Below, piece after piece: positions 1-5,389 of a DNA stretch of 6,177 bases (its first letter is position 1; every line of letters begins with the position of its first letter). The notes beneath the pieces were generated by a model, which saw only the letters and a list, made by a program, of their open reading frames with translations, was not told the DNA's origin and did no database searches. Origin of the DNA: an uncultured Victivallales bacterium (GTDB taxonomy: Bacteria; Verrucomicrobiota; Lentisphaeria; Oligosphaerales; JAFGRS01). The translations under genes were made by a program, and so were the position numbers. Location of the stretch: positions 1 to 6,177 of the forward strand of contig CAILKC010000522.1 in assembly GCA_903834675.1 (NCBI GenBank), read 5' to 3'.

Positions 1-14
1 GGGTATGCCCGGTA

Positions 15-33
15 CCCAGGGCGCTGCCCTGGG
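15..33. repeat. GC hairpin, 8 bp perfect stem
   Basis: CCCAGGGC (15-22) pairs perfectly with GCCCTGGG (26-33) around a 3-base loop. No T-tract follows, so it is not a classical intrinsic terminator. It lies directly before the tandem hairpin repeat at 38-105, and the two look like parts of one intergenic repeat cluster that continues left of the window. From memory, similar CCCAGGG/CCCTGGG hairpins followed by GCCCCTTCGGGGC elements are scattered through planctomycete-like genomes; I could not check this. Confidence 0.7.
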
Positions 34-37
34 CTGA

Positions 38-105
38 GGGATGGCGCCCCTTCGGGGCTGAAGAGGCAGAAGGGATGGCGCCCCTTCGGGGCTGAAGAGG
101 CAGAG
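38..105. repeat. Tandem 34 bp hairpin repeat, two units
   Basis: The unit at 38-71 is repeated at 72-105 with a difference only at the last base. Each unit contains GCCCCTTCGGGGC (46-58 and 80-92), a perfect 5 bp stem with a TTC loop, or alternatively a C(UUCG)G tetraloop if transcribed. The frame is open through this stretch up to 429, but the translation is rich in Arg, Gly and Pro and resembles no protein I know, so I treat it as non-coding. Confidence 0.85.
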
Positions 106-135
106 GCGAACCCGCGACTTCCGCGGCTGGGGGTG

Positions 136-158
136 CCGCCGCGAAACCGTAGCGGCGG
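136..158. repeat. Inverted repeat, 7 bp stem
   Basis: CCGCCGC (136-142) and GCGGCGG (152-158) form a perfect stem with a 9-base loop. No function can be assigned. It is one of several GC hairpins in the gene-free first 800 bases. Confidence 0.5.
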
Positions 159-198
159 GATGGCGGATCGAGATGGAAATCGAAATCGGCATCGAATC

Positions 199-235
199 GA
201 CGGGGGGGGACTCGGACTCTGCGTCCCCCCTCGTC
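199..235. repeat. Long imperfect hairpin with G8 and C6 runs
   Basis: Bases 199-210 pair with 224-235 as 12 consecutive pairs, 11 Watson-Crick and one G-T, around a 13-base loop. The core is a run of eight G opposite a run of six C. No T-tract follows on either side. It could be a strong mRNA 3' end structure for a gene left of the window, or a repeat remnant. Confidence 0.55.
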
Positions 236-264
236 TATCGACCCACCACGGCGGGCAGGCCCTA

Positions 265-316
265 GACCCTCTGCGGTTCTCAGACAAGCGAACCCCTACG
301 GAGCTGACTTGCGCCC
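265..316 (+). repeat. 52 bp dispersed repeat, copy A
   Basis: This segment matches 3967-4018 in the same orientation at 47 of 52 positions with no gaps. It contains the words CTGCGGTTCTCA, ACAAGC and ACCCCTACGGA. The match ends sharply near 317. Both copies lie in gene-free tracts next to the structured repeat family, which suggests they belong to the same class of intergenic element or were inserted beside it. Confidence 0.75.
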
Positions 317-614
317 CCCACCGCCCATACTGGTACACCCAAGCCCGACGCCTATGGTATTGCCCCAGGTCGGTCCCATGCAGGGGATTGGCCAGGGCGA
401 CTTGCCGCTCGCGGCGTCATGGGCAGTAGTCGGTTTCCCATTCCAGCCATGGAGCAGGCTGTGGCGTTTTGTGGCTGCTAATGGCTGAGACAGTATGAAA
501 TGTTGGGCAAACGAGAAGACACGTAGGAACAGCAGTCTGATCTGTAACTACTCATGTACGTGGTTTTTGAGGCTGATTCAGCGGATCATACGTGATCCAG
601 ATGATGTACAAGAG
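317..614. other. Gene-free stretch without recognised feature
   Basis: I see no convincing coding sequence here; the open frames have biased, protein-unlike composition. The part around 480-600 is less GC-rich than its surroundings and contains a small inverted repeat GGATCA-TACG-TGATCC (583-598). If the gene at 805 has its own promoter it would most likely be here, but I find no -35/-10 pair good enough to call. Confidence 0.4.
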
Positions 615-785
615 CAGGCTCACGGTCTGCGACAGAGCCGCCCTCCAGGCGCTCCGGCGCGTACCGGCCGGAGCGGAATCGGAACCGCGTCGGCAAATCT
701 CATTCCGGTATGTCCGGCACCAGCCGGGAGCCCGGCTGAACCCGGAACTCGGAACCCGGAACTCAGAACTCGGAACTCGGAACCC
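615..785 (-). repeat. Structured dispersed repeat, copy 1 (inverted)
   Basis: Read on the minus strand, this matches the repeats at 3595-3726 and 6030-6148. The 80 bp core (633-712) matches copy 2 (3647-3726) at 71 of 80 positions with no gaps. Homology with copy 3 continues to 615 through GACCGTGAGCCTG. Structural parts are a 9 bp stem (650-658 with 667-675, 8-base loop), a 7 bp stem CAGCCGG/CCGGCTG (721-738) and a heptamer array (737-785). In the stem, an A-T pair of copies 2 and 3 is a C-G pair here, so pairing is preserved. The element ends about 20 bases before the ATG of the downstream gene and may form part of its leader. I do not recognise the family. Confidence 0.8.
737..785. repeat. 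Heptamer tandem array, 7 units
   Basis: Seven consecutive 7-base units of consensus GGAACYC: TGAACCC, then six GGAACTC, GGAACCC or AGAACTC variants. Copy 2 has four units in the matching place (3595-3622) and copy 3 has one (6030-6036). The unit next to the hairpin is GGGTTCA on the repeat strand in both copies 1 and 2, so the array is part of the element. It resembles in style the heptanucleotide STRR sequences known from cyanobacteria, without implying kinship. Confidence 0.85.
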
Positions 786-791
786 GGACAG

Positions 792-796
792 AAAGG
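792..796 (+). promoter_or_regulatory. Likely ribosome binding site of the gene at 805
   Basis: AAAGG ends 8 bases before the ATG at 805. This, plus the protein similarity beginning exactly at that Met, decides the start. The frame stays open upstream to 592, but those codons are a translation of the inverted repeat and heptamer array. Confidence 0.55.
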
Positions 797-804
797 CCAT
801 TACC

Positions 805-1842
805 ATGCGCGTCGGAGTCGACACGTTCACCTTGCGGGACCTCAAGCTCGATCCGTTTCAGCAGCTTGAGACGATCAAGAAGTGGGGCCTCGATGGGGCT
901 CAGTTTGGCGGCCTGCGCGGCTTCTCGCGGACGCTCGAGCCTGCCAAGCTCAAGGACGTCCGCGACCGTGCCGATGAGCTTGGGCTCTACAGTCATGTCT
1001 CGGTGTCGCTGACCTGCAACCCGCAGCTCACCACCCTTTCCCGCGAGGAGCACACCCGCCAGCTCAGCGAGGAGATCGCGGCGGCGGCCGCCTGTGGCTG
1101 GCACGAGCTACACGGCTCGCTCGGCGGCGGCGACGAGCGCTACGTACACCCGGTGCCGTGGTCGCAGCAGTTGGCGGACTCTGCCGCCTTCATCCGCGGG
1201 CTCGGACCGGTCCTGCGCCAGCACGGCAGCCGCATCGACCTGGAGACGCACGGCGACTCAACCACCTTCGAACTCGTGCGCCTGGTCGAGGCGGTCGGCC
1301 CCGACATCGCCGGCATCTGCCTGGATACCGCCAACGTCATGTGCCACTGCGAGGACCCGGTGCTGGCCGCGAAACGGGCGGCGCCCTACACCCACCTCAC
1401 CCACACCAAGGACGCTGTCGCCTTCTTTACCGACCACGGCTTCCGCCGCCAAACCCTGCCCCCCGGGCGCGGAGCCCTCGACTGGGCCACGATCCTGCCC
1501 ATCCTCGCCGAGTACTCGCCCGACCTGCCCATGTCGATCGAGGACCATAAGTGGCTCTTCGATTTCCACTGCTTTGAACCGCGCTGGCTGGCGTTGCACC
1601 CCGACCTCACGCTCGACGAGTACGCGCTCTTCATGCGTCTGGTCTGGAGATGCCAGCAGCGCTTCACGTCGGGGGAATTCAAGGATCCTGACGAAGATGA
1701 GAAGACCCCGCATGTCGCGGAGGTCGAAGCGCGCTTGCGCGGCGGCGTCGAGTACCTCAAGGCACTGATTCCGCGCCTCGGCCTGCAAGACCGCGGTGCG
1801 ACGCCGAAGCCATTCAGTCTCTCGATGCTGAATCGCGGGTAG
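805..1842 (+). CDS. Sugar phosphate isomerase/epimerase-like TIM-barrel protein
   Basis: A 345-residue protein of the xylose isomerase-like TIM-barrel superfamily (AP endonuclease 2 fold), which includes tagatose/psicose 3-epimerases, hydroxypyruvate isomerase and IolE. It begins MRVGVDTFTLRD, a typical first barrel strand. Candidate metal ligands come in the family order: E148 (DLETHGD), D174 (CLDTANV), H200 (HLTHTKD) and E246 (SIEDHKW). PPGRGALDW (219-227) matches the G-x-G-x-x-D-W turn before the last strands. These proteins are usually soluble, bind a divalent metal and move a proton at a sugar carbon next to a carbonyl; the substrate cannot be read here. The length is somewhat above the usual 260-300 because of an acidic, probably helical tail after about residue 285. 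The next gene on the same strand starts 109 bases later. Confidence 0.88.
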   Translation: MRVGVDTFTLRDLKLDPFQQLETIKKWGLDGAQFGGLRGFSRTLEPAKLKDVRDRADELGLYSHVSVSLTCNPQLTTLSREEHTRQLSEEIAAAAACGWHELHGSLGGGDERYVHPVPWSQQLADSAAFIRGLGPVLRQHGSRIDLETHGDSTTFELVRLVEAVGPDIAGICLDTANVMCHCEDPVLAAKRAAPYTHLTHTKDAVAFFTDHGFRRQTLPPGRGALDWATILPILAEYSPDLPMSIEDHKWLFDFHCFEPRWLALHPDLTLDEYALFMRLVWRCQQRFTSGEFKDPDEDEKTPHVAEVEARLRGGVEYLKALIPRLGLQDRGATPKPFSLSMLNRG

Positions 1843-1937
1843 TCTGGCGCGCCTCGGGGCACTAGACTATCGTCTGTCGTAGGACACATGGATCATAACC
1901 CACGCGCCGGGATGTGCCTGAAGGCGCCCTGGCGTAC

Positions 1938-1942
1938 GGAGG
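1938..1942 (+). promoter_or_regulatory. Shine-Dalgarno of the RRM gene
   Basis: GGAGG sits 9 bases before the ATG at 1952, near-ideal spacing. It supports translation of this small protein and this start codon. Confidence 0.8.
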
Positions 1943-1951
1943 ACCCTCGTC

Positions 1952-2329
1952 ATGGCGTGGTTGATTGTCATCGAAAACCTGGGACTCGAGGTCACGGAAG
2001 CGGATGTGAAGGGCCTGCTGGCTCCCCACAGCGAGGTGGAGACCATCCACCTCAGGAAAGATGGGTCGGGGGCGGCGGCCACGCAAGCGGCTTCCGTGCA
2101 GGTGCAGAGCAGCAAGCACGGCTGCGCGGCCATCGCCGCGCTCGATGGCCGGGAGCACGCCGGACGGCCCCTGAAAGTGAAAGTCATGAAGGGGGGCGGA
2201 CCGGCCCAGGGCGGCTTTGCCGGGGTGCCGGGAACCAAGGGCCGCAACGCGCGTGCCAATGTCTTCGGCGAGAAAGGTGGCGCCGCCAGTCACAAGGGCA
2301 TCGGCAAGGGCGGCGGACGCGGCCTGTAA
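1952..2329 (+). CDS. Small RRM-type RNA-binding protein
   Basis: A 125-residue protein with one RNA recognition motif (about residues 3-80) and a glycine/lysine-rich tail (81-125). The order beta-alpha-beta-beta-alpha-beta can be followed: LIVIENL (4-10) at the RNP2 position, helix EADVKGLLAPH (16-26), strand VETIHLR (29-35), ASVQVQ (47-52) at the RNP1 position, helix CAAIAALDG (58-66), strand PLKVKVM (73-79). RNP1 normally carries two aromatic residues that stack on RNA bases; here it has none, so binding may be weak or differently arranged. The basic, disordered-looking tail (GGG, KGG, GKGGGRG) resembles glycine-rich tails of cyanobacterial Rbp proteins and could supply nonspecific RNA contact. 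It has a strong Shine-Dalgarno site, and the next gene starts 15 bases after its stop, so they are probably one operon. Function beyond nucleic-acid binding is unknown. Confidence 0.82.
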   Translation: MAWLIVIENLGLEVTEADVKGLLAPHSEVETIHLRKDGSGAAATQAASVQVQSSKHGCAAIAALDGREHAGRPLKVKVMKGGGPAQGGFAGVPGTKGRNARANVFGEKGGAASHKGIGKGGGRGL

Positions 2330-2344
2330 ACCGCGGAGAAGCAC

Positions 2345-3472
2345 ATGGAGACGCTCTTCCCCACCGATGTGATGAGCAAGCGCGAGCGTGTGCTGGCGAC
2401 TCTGCGTCACCAGCCGGTGGACCGCTGCGCCTTGCTTGAGCAACTCAGCTATAACCCGCGCGTCATCGCCGAATGGACAGGCAAGACGATCGAGGGCTTC
2501 GACTACACCCTCGACGATATCTGTACAGTCTGCCGCCAGAGCATGGACGTGGTCATGCCGCCAGCGGTCCTCAAGAACCGCACCGACCGCGTCACCAGCG
2601 CCGAAGGGTTTGTCTACCAGTATGACAACTGGACCGTCTGGACCGTGTCGCGGCCATTCCAGGACGAGGCCGGCGCCTGCGCTTGGCTGGAGAAGCGCAT
2701 CTGCGGACTCCGCGCCCAGCGCCTGGACGGCGACAAGGCGCGCCAGGAGTGGCGGCTGTACATGCGTGACTTGCAGGGGAGGCTGGGGGAGACCCTGATC
2801 ATGGCCTACCCTGTTCACACCGGCCTCTGCACGGTCTACGGCGACAGCGGCATGGGCCTGGAGCTATTCTCCTACGTCTGCGCCGCTGGCACCGACCGGC
2901 TGCGGGAGTTCCTCGACCTGCATCTGGCCCAGAGCCTCGCACGCCTCCACGCTATCGCGGATGAGTACGCGGCACTTTCCCCGATCGTACTGGTCGCCGA
3001 AGACTTCTCCACCAAGCAGGGACCCATCTTCTCTCCCGAGTTCCTGCACGCCTTCCACTACCCCTACGTGAAGGCCATCGTGGACGCCTGGCACGAGCAC
3101 GGCCTGCACGTGATCTACCACAGCGACGGCAACTACCGCAAAGCGCTTCCCGACCTGATCGCCTGCGGCGCCGATGGCTTCTACTGCCTGGAACCCAACT
3201 GTGGCATGAATATCGTCGAACTGAAGACCGCCTGGCCGGAGCTGGTCTGGGCCGGCGGCGTCGACGGCGTCGATCTCCTCGAGCGCGGTACGCCGGAGCA
3301 GGTCCGGGCCGAGGTGCGTCGACACATTCTCGAGACTCGGGCACTGGACGCCGGCGGCATGTTCGTCGCCTCTTCCAGCGAGATCAACCCGCCTATCCCG
3401 CCAGAGAACTTCCGCGCCATGGTCGAGGCCGTCGCGACTCTGCGCCGAAACGTCGCGGCGTCCGGAAAGTAG
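2345..3472 (+). CDS. Uroporphyrinogen decarboxylase (URO-D) family protein, methyltransferase-like
   Basis: A 375-residue protein of the URO-D superfamily TIM barrel. It opens with SKRERVLATLRHQPVDR (11-27), typical of this group. The second half is most diagnostic: VAEDFSTKQGPIFSPEF (217-233), HVIYHSDGN (255-263), PDLIACGADGFYCLEP (269-284), WAGGVDG (302-308) and GGMFVASSSEINPPIPPENF (337-356). The arginine-rich N-terminal signature of true HemE (the R-Q-A-G-R region) is missing, so heme synthesis is unlikely. Corrinoid/coenzyme M methyltransferases such as MtaA and MtbA use an H-x-C zinc site; here the comparable place reads H-S-D (259-261), so a zinc-thiol methyl transfer is not supported either. 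It falls among the many URO-D-like proteins without known reaction. The start at 2345 is chosen because GGAG (2335-2338) lies 6 bases upstream; Met10 (2372) has no such site. Probably cotranscribed with the RRM gene. Confidence 0.87.
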   Translation: METLFPTDVMSKRERVLATLRHQPVDRCALLEQLSYNPRVIAEWTGKTIEGFDYTLDDICTVCRQSMDVVMPPAVLKNRTDRVTSAEGFVYQYDNWTVWTVSRPFQDEAGACAWLEKRICGLRAQRLDGDKARQEWRLYMRDLQGRLGETLIMAYPVHTGLCTVYGDSGMGLELFSYVCAAGTDRLREFLDLHLAQSLARLHAIADEYAALSPIVLVAEDFSTKQGPIFSPEFLHAFHYPYVKAIVDAWHEHGLHVIYHSDGNYRKALPDLIACGADGFYCLEPNCGMNIVELKTAWPELVWAGGVDGVDLLERGTPEQVRAEVRRHILETRALDAGGMFVASSSEINPPIPPENFRAMVEAVATLRRNVAASGK

Positions 3473-3537
3473 GTCGCGACTCCGCTCGCGACATCTTGCG
3501 AGGAAGAGCGACGCCAGTCCGTCGCGGCAAGCATTTT
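3473..3537 (+). terminator. Possible terminator region after the URO-D gene
   Basis: Immediately after the TAG, GTCGCGA (3473-3479) and TCGCGAC (3486-3492) form a perfect 7 bp stem with a 6-base loop. A second, weaker structure follows (CGACG/CGTCG, 3509-3524, inside CTTGC/GCAAG, 3495-3531) and ends in CATTTTC. Neither is a textbook intrinsic terminator because the T-run is only four long. Their position at the end of the + strand operon makes 3' end formation the best guess. Confidence 0.4.
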
Positions 3538-3576
3538 CCGGGGCCTGTTCCTCGACCTGTGCAATAAGGATTGGCC

Positions 3577-3746
3577 GTGACTGCTCAGGTCCTAGAGTTC
3601 CGGGTTCCGGGTTCCGGGTTCAGCCCAGCCCCCGGCTGCGGCCGGGCATACCGGAATGAGACATGCCGACGCGGTTCCCATACCGATCCGGCCGTAACGC
3701 GCCGGATCGCCTGGAGGGCGGCCCTGCGTGGCCGCCGCGGCGCCGA
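3577..3746 (+). repeat. Structured dispersed repeat, copy 2
   Basis: This copy begins with GTGACTGCTCAGGTCCT (3577-3593), which matches 5866-5882 beside copy 3 at 15 of 17 positions. A heptamer array follows (3595-3622), then the 80 bp core (3647-3726), which matches copy 3 at 73 of 80 and copy 1 at 71 of 80 positions without gaps. After the core, 20 bases (3727-3746) match copy 3 exactly once a 27-base insertion in copy 3 is removed. The core hairpin has stem CGATCCGGC/GCCGGATCG (3684-3692, 3701-3709). The tract lies between convergent genes. Confidence 0.82.
3595..3622. repeat. Heptamer tandem array, 4 units
   Basis: Units are GAGTTCC, GGGTTCC, GGGTTCC and GGGTTCA, the reverse complement of the GGAACYC units at 737-785. 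Array length differs between copies (7, 4, 1), as expected for slippage at a short tandem repeat. Confidence 0.85.
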
Positions 3747-3796
3747 CGCAGCGGCGCCCTCCAACGCCCTTCGTCCGCCGCAGCGGACGAGGGGCG
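3684..3796. repeat. Run of four consecutive hairpins
   Basis: Four stems follow each other with almost no spacing. H1: 3684-3692 with 3701-3709, 9 bp, loop 8. H2: GGCGGCC (3717-3723) with GGCCGCC (3730-3736), 7 bp, loop 6. H3: GGCGCCG (3739-3745) with CGGCGCC (3752-3758), 7 bp, loop 6. H4: 3765-3778 with 3783-3796, 14 pairs including one G-T, loop CGCA. No T-tract follows. H1, H2 and the start of H3 are shared with copy 3; H4 lies beyond the part that can be compared. The structure suits a folded RNA or a single-strand recombination site, but no family is recognised. Confidence 0.7.
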
Positions 3797-3830
3797 GAAG
3801 GGGAAGCGCCTGGTGTCCTACGAGGTTGCT

Positions 3831-3900
3831 GCAAGTCTCATACAAGCAAGGCCGGACCTACCAGAATGAGACTTCCAAGCCTGCGCCCAAGAAGTCTCAT
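3831..3900. repeat. AAGTCTCAT motif cluster with a partial core copy
   Basis: The 9-mer AAGTCTCAT occurs at 3833-3841 and 3892-3900, with its inverse ATGAGACTT at 3866-3874. The middle one is embedded in GGCCGGACCTACCAGAATGA (3850-3869), which matches the start of the core in copy 3 (6045-6064) with one difference. It is therefore a fourth, truncated copy of the core start. TCTCATACAAGCAA (3836-3849) is repeated exactly at 3980-3993 within the 52 bp repeat. Confidence 0.65.
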
Positions 3901-3966
3901 GCAAGGGTTCAGCCAGAGAACTTCGGTGCCCTGGCAGGGGATTCTGCAATTCGTCATGGGTCATTC

Positions 3967-4018
3967 GACCTTCTGCGGTTCTCATACAAGCAAACCCCTA
4001 CGGAACTGACCTGCGCCC
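3967..4018 (+). repeat. 52 bp dispersed repeat, copy B
   Basis: It matches 265-316 at 47 of 52 ungapped positions in the same orientation. It contains the TCTCATACAAGCAA word also found at 3836-3849, linking this repeat to the neighbouring motif cluster. It lies about 90 bases past the 3' end of the minus strand operon. Confidence 0.75.
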
Positions 4019-4107
4019 ACGCGCCGGTCAGGATGCGGCTGTAATTGCACTGCCCATGCCCATCGTCGGATGGAACCCGGTCCGGCCCCTCATCGCAGCC
4101 ACCGGTC

Positions 4108-5379
4108 TCACTTGCCAGCGGGCTGGCCCGGCGCACGCCGGGTCTGTTCGTAGCGTTCTTGCCAAGCCGTCGTGCCATCGTCCACGCTGACCTCAAGGCG
4201 CACCCCGCGCTCCTGCACCGGATGATTGCCCGCCAGGAAGTCTGGCCAACACTGGTCAGCCATGCTGGTGTAGTGCGCTTCCCGCCCGCCGGGCCAGACG
4301 ACGGTCAGGAGATGCCGTGGCTCGGGGATTTCGTACGGGGGGGCCATCTGGTACCGGGTCAAGGCGCTCTCGTCAATACGGACGCCCAGGCCGGGCCCGT
4401 CCGGCACCTCGACGTACCCGCCGCGGATGGTGAGCGGTTCAGCCAACAGGTCGTCCGAGTAGTTGTTCATGCAGGTGATCGCGGGCCAGCGGGCCAGAGG
4501 CAGGACGGCGCCCAGGTGCGCCATCAGGGCGGTGGTCAGCCCGGTGCCGACCAACTGCAGCCAGAAGGGCTTGCCGAACTCGCCGGCCAACAAGCCCGCC
4601 CGCAAGACACCGGAGATGCCGCTGCAAAGGACAAACCCGTCGCACATCTCCTGGCGCACCGCGGTTGGGAACGGCGGCGACCCGAAGTGCGTGGCCAGCG
4701 GCCGGTTGGTCTTGCGCCGCAATTGCTGGTAGCCCTCGATGTCGGTCTGCGGGATGGGGCCTTCGTAGATCGCCACGCGCTCGTACGTGTCCAACTCCTG
4801 TAGCACCGGCGCCGCATTGCCGGCGTCGAGCAGCATGCTATTCCAGTCGACGTCCACCCGGTAGTGCGGCGGCGTGACCGCGCTGATGGCCTCGACCTGC
4901 GCGTAGACATCGAACCAGGGCCGGGCCTTGAACTTGTGGGTGGTGTAGCCTTGGGCCAGCGCCTCTTTCGCCTCTTCGGCGAGCACCTCGGGTGGCATCT
5001 TCGTGTTCCACCAGGCGATCGGGCACCAGGAGCGGACCCGCGGCAGGTTGAACAGCCGTTGGACCGGCACCCCCAGCGCCTTCCCGACCAGGTCATAGAT
5101 CGCCATCTGCAACCCGGCACCCAGGGTGTCATCGCCGAGGAACTCGGCCGGGTTCCGGCCTTTGACGCGGGCCACGGCCGCCTCGGAGACGCGGCCCCAG
5201 GTGTAGTGCGGCAGCGTCTCGCCGTAGCCGACGAGGTCGGGGACGTCCGTGGTGATGCGGGTGACCTCGACGATCTGCCACTGCCTCACGAGCAGCGCGT
5301 TCCAGGGTTGGCAACGCGGGGTGAACGGAACCCGTAGCGTGATCCGCTCGACGTCCTTGATCCGGGGGAATGCCTGCAT
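4108..5379 (-). CDS. Mandelate racemase/muconate lactonizing enzyme family protein (enolase superfamily)
   Basis: A 423-residue enolase-superfamily enzyme. The N-terminal capping domain runs to about residue 115 (GYGETLPHY at 51-59, LGAGLQMAIYDLVGKALGVPV at 86-106). The barrel follows, with the K-x-K base motif HKFKARPW (148-155; K149, K151) and first metal site VDVDWN (174-179; D177, N179). E206 (IYEGPIP) is the likely second ligand. The place where the third Asp/Glu normally sits reads LATHFGSP, with H231. The usual ending GGYVEVPDGPGLGVRID (320-336) is present. About 80 extra residues follow (344-423), containing RHLLTVVWPGG and DFLAGNHPVQERGVRLEV, longer than in typical members. The family abstracts a proton next to a carboxylate, as in sugar-acid dehydratases and racemases; the substrate is unknown. 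Start chosen at 5379 because AAGGAG lies 10 bases upstream; the frame stays open to 5649, but the upstream codons overlap the neighbouring gene and look non-coding. Confidence 0.87.
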   Translation of the reverse strand: MQAFPRIKDVERITLRVPFTPRCQPWNALLVRQWQIVEVTRITTDVPDLVGYGETLPHYTWGRVSEAAVARVKGRNPAEFLGDDTLGAGLQMAIYDLVGKALGVPVQRLFNLPRVRSWCPIAWWNTKMPPEVLAEEAKEALAQGYTTHKFKARPWFDVYAQVEAISAVTPPHYRVDVDWNSMLLDAGNAAPVLQELDTYERVAIYEGPIPQTDIEGYQQLRRKTNRPLATHFGSPPFPTAVRQEMCDGFVLCSGISGVLRAGLLAGEFGKPFWLQLVGTGLTTALMAHLGAVLPLARWPAITCMNNYSDDLLAEPLTIRGGYVEVPDGPGLGVRIDESALTRYQMAPPYEIPEPRHLLTVVWPGGREAHYTSMADQCWPDFLAGNHPVQERGVRLEVSVDDGTTAWQERYEQTRRAPGQPAGK

Positions 5380-5389
5380 GTCTCGGTGA

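Noticed and set aside
1..429. Frame open from the window edge to 429 as a partial gene
   Set aside because: The translation is Arg/Gly/Pro-rich and includes tandem hairpin units and a dispersed repeat; an open frame is easily had by chance at this GC content.
504..594. Sigma-70 promoter before the isomerase gene
   Set aside because: Candidates such as TTGAGG with TACGTG are too far from consensus to report.
633..712. Repeat core as a short conserved coding sequence
   Set aside because: Copies 1 and 2 stay open in one shared frame (RAALQA..., SFRY), but differences fall on all three codon positions, copy 3 has a TAG in that frame, and a paired change preserves a hairpin. Structure explains it better than coding.
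737..785. CRISPR array
   Set aside because: Units are 7 bases, directly adjacent and without spacers; no cas-like gene is present. The same applies to the 8 bp array at 5892-6003.
615..785. tRNA or other classical RNA gene in the hairpin repeats
   Set aside because: No cloverleaf, anticodon arm or CCA end fits, and the stem order matches no standard RNA I know.
592..804. N-terminal extension of the isomerase to 592
   Set aside because: Those 71 codons translate the inverted repeat and heptamer array; family similarity starts at the Met at 805, which has its own ribosome binding site.
1094..1768. Long Ser/Arg/Thr-rich frame overlapping the isomerase gene
   Set aside because: It is a frame-shifted shadow of the real gene with composition typical of GC-rich alternative frames.
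1862..2818. 318-codon minus strand frame across the RRM and URO-D genes
   Set aside because: Antisense shadow; it overlaps two well-supported genes and has no recognisable motif.
4045..4803. 252-codon plus strand frame
   Set aside because: Antisense of the enolase-superfamily gene with no recognisable motif.
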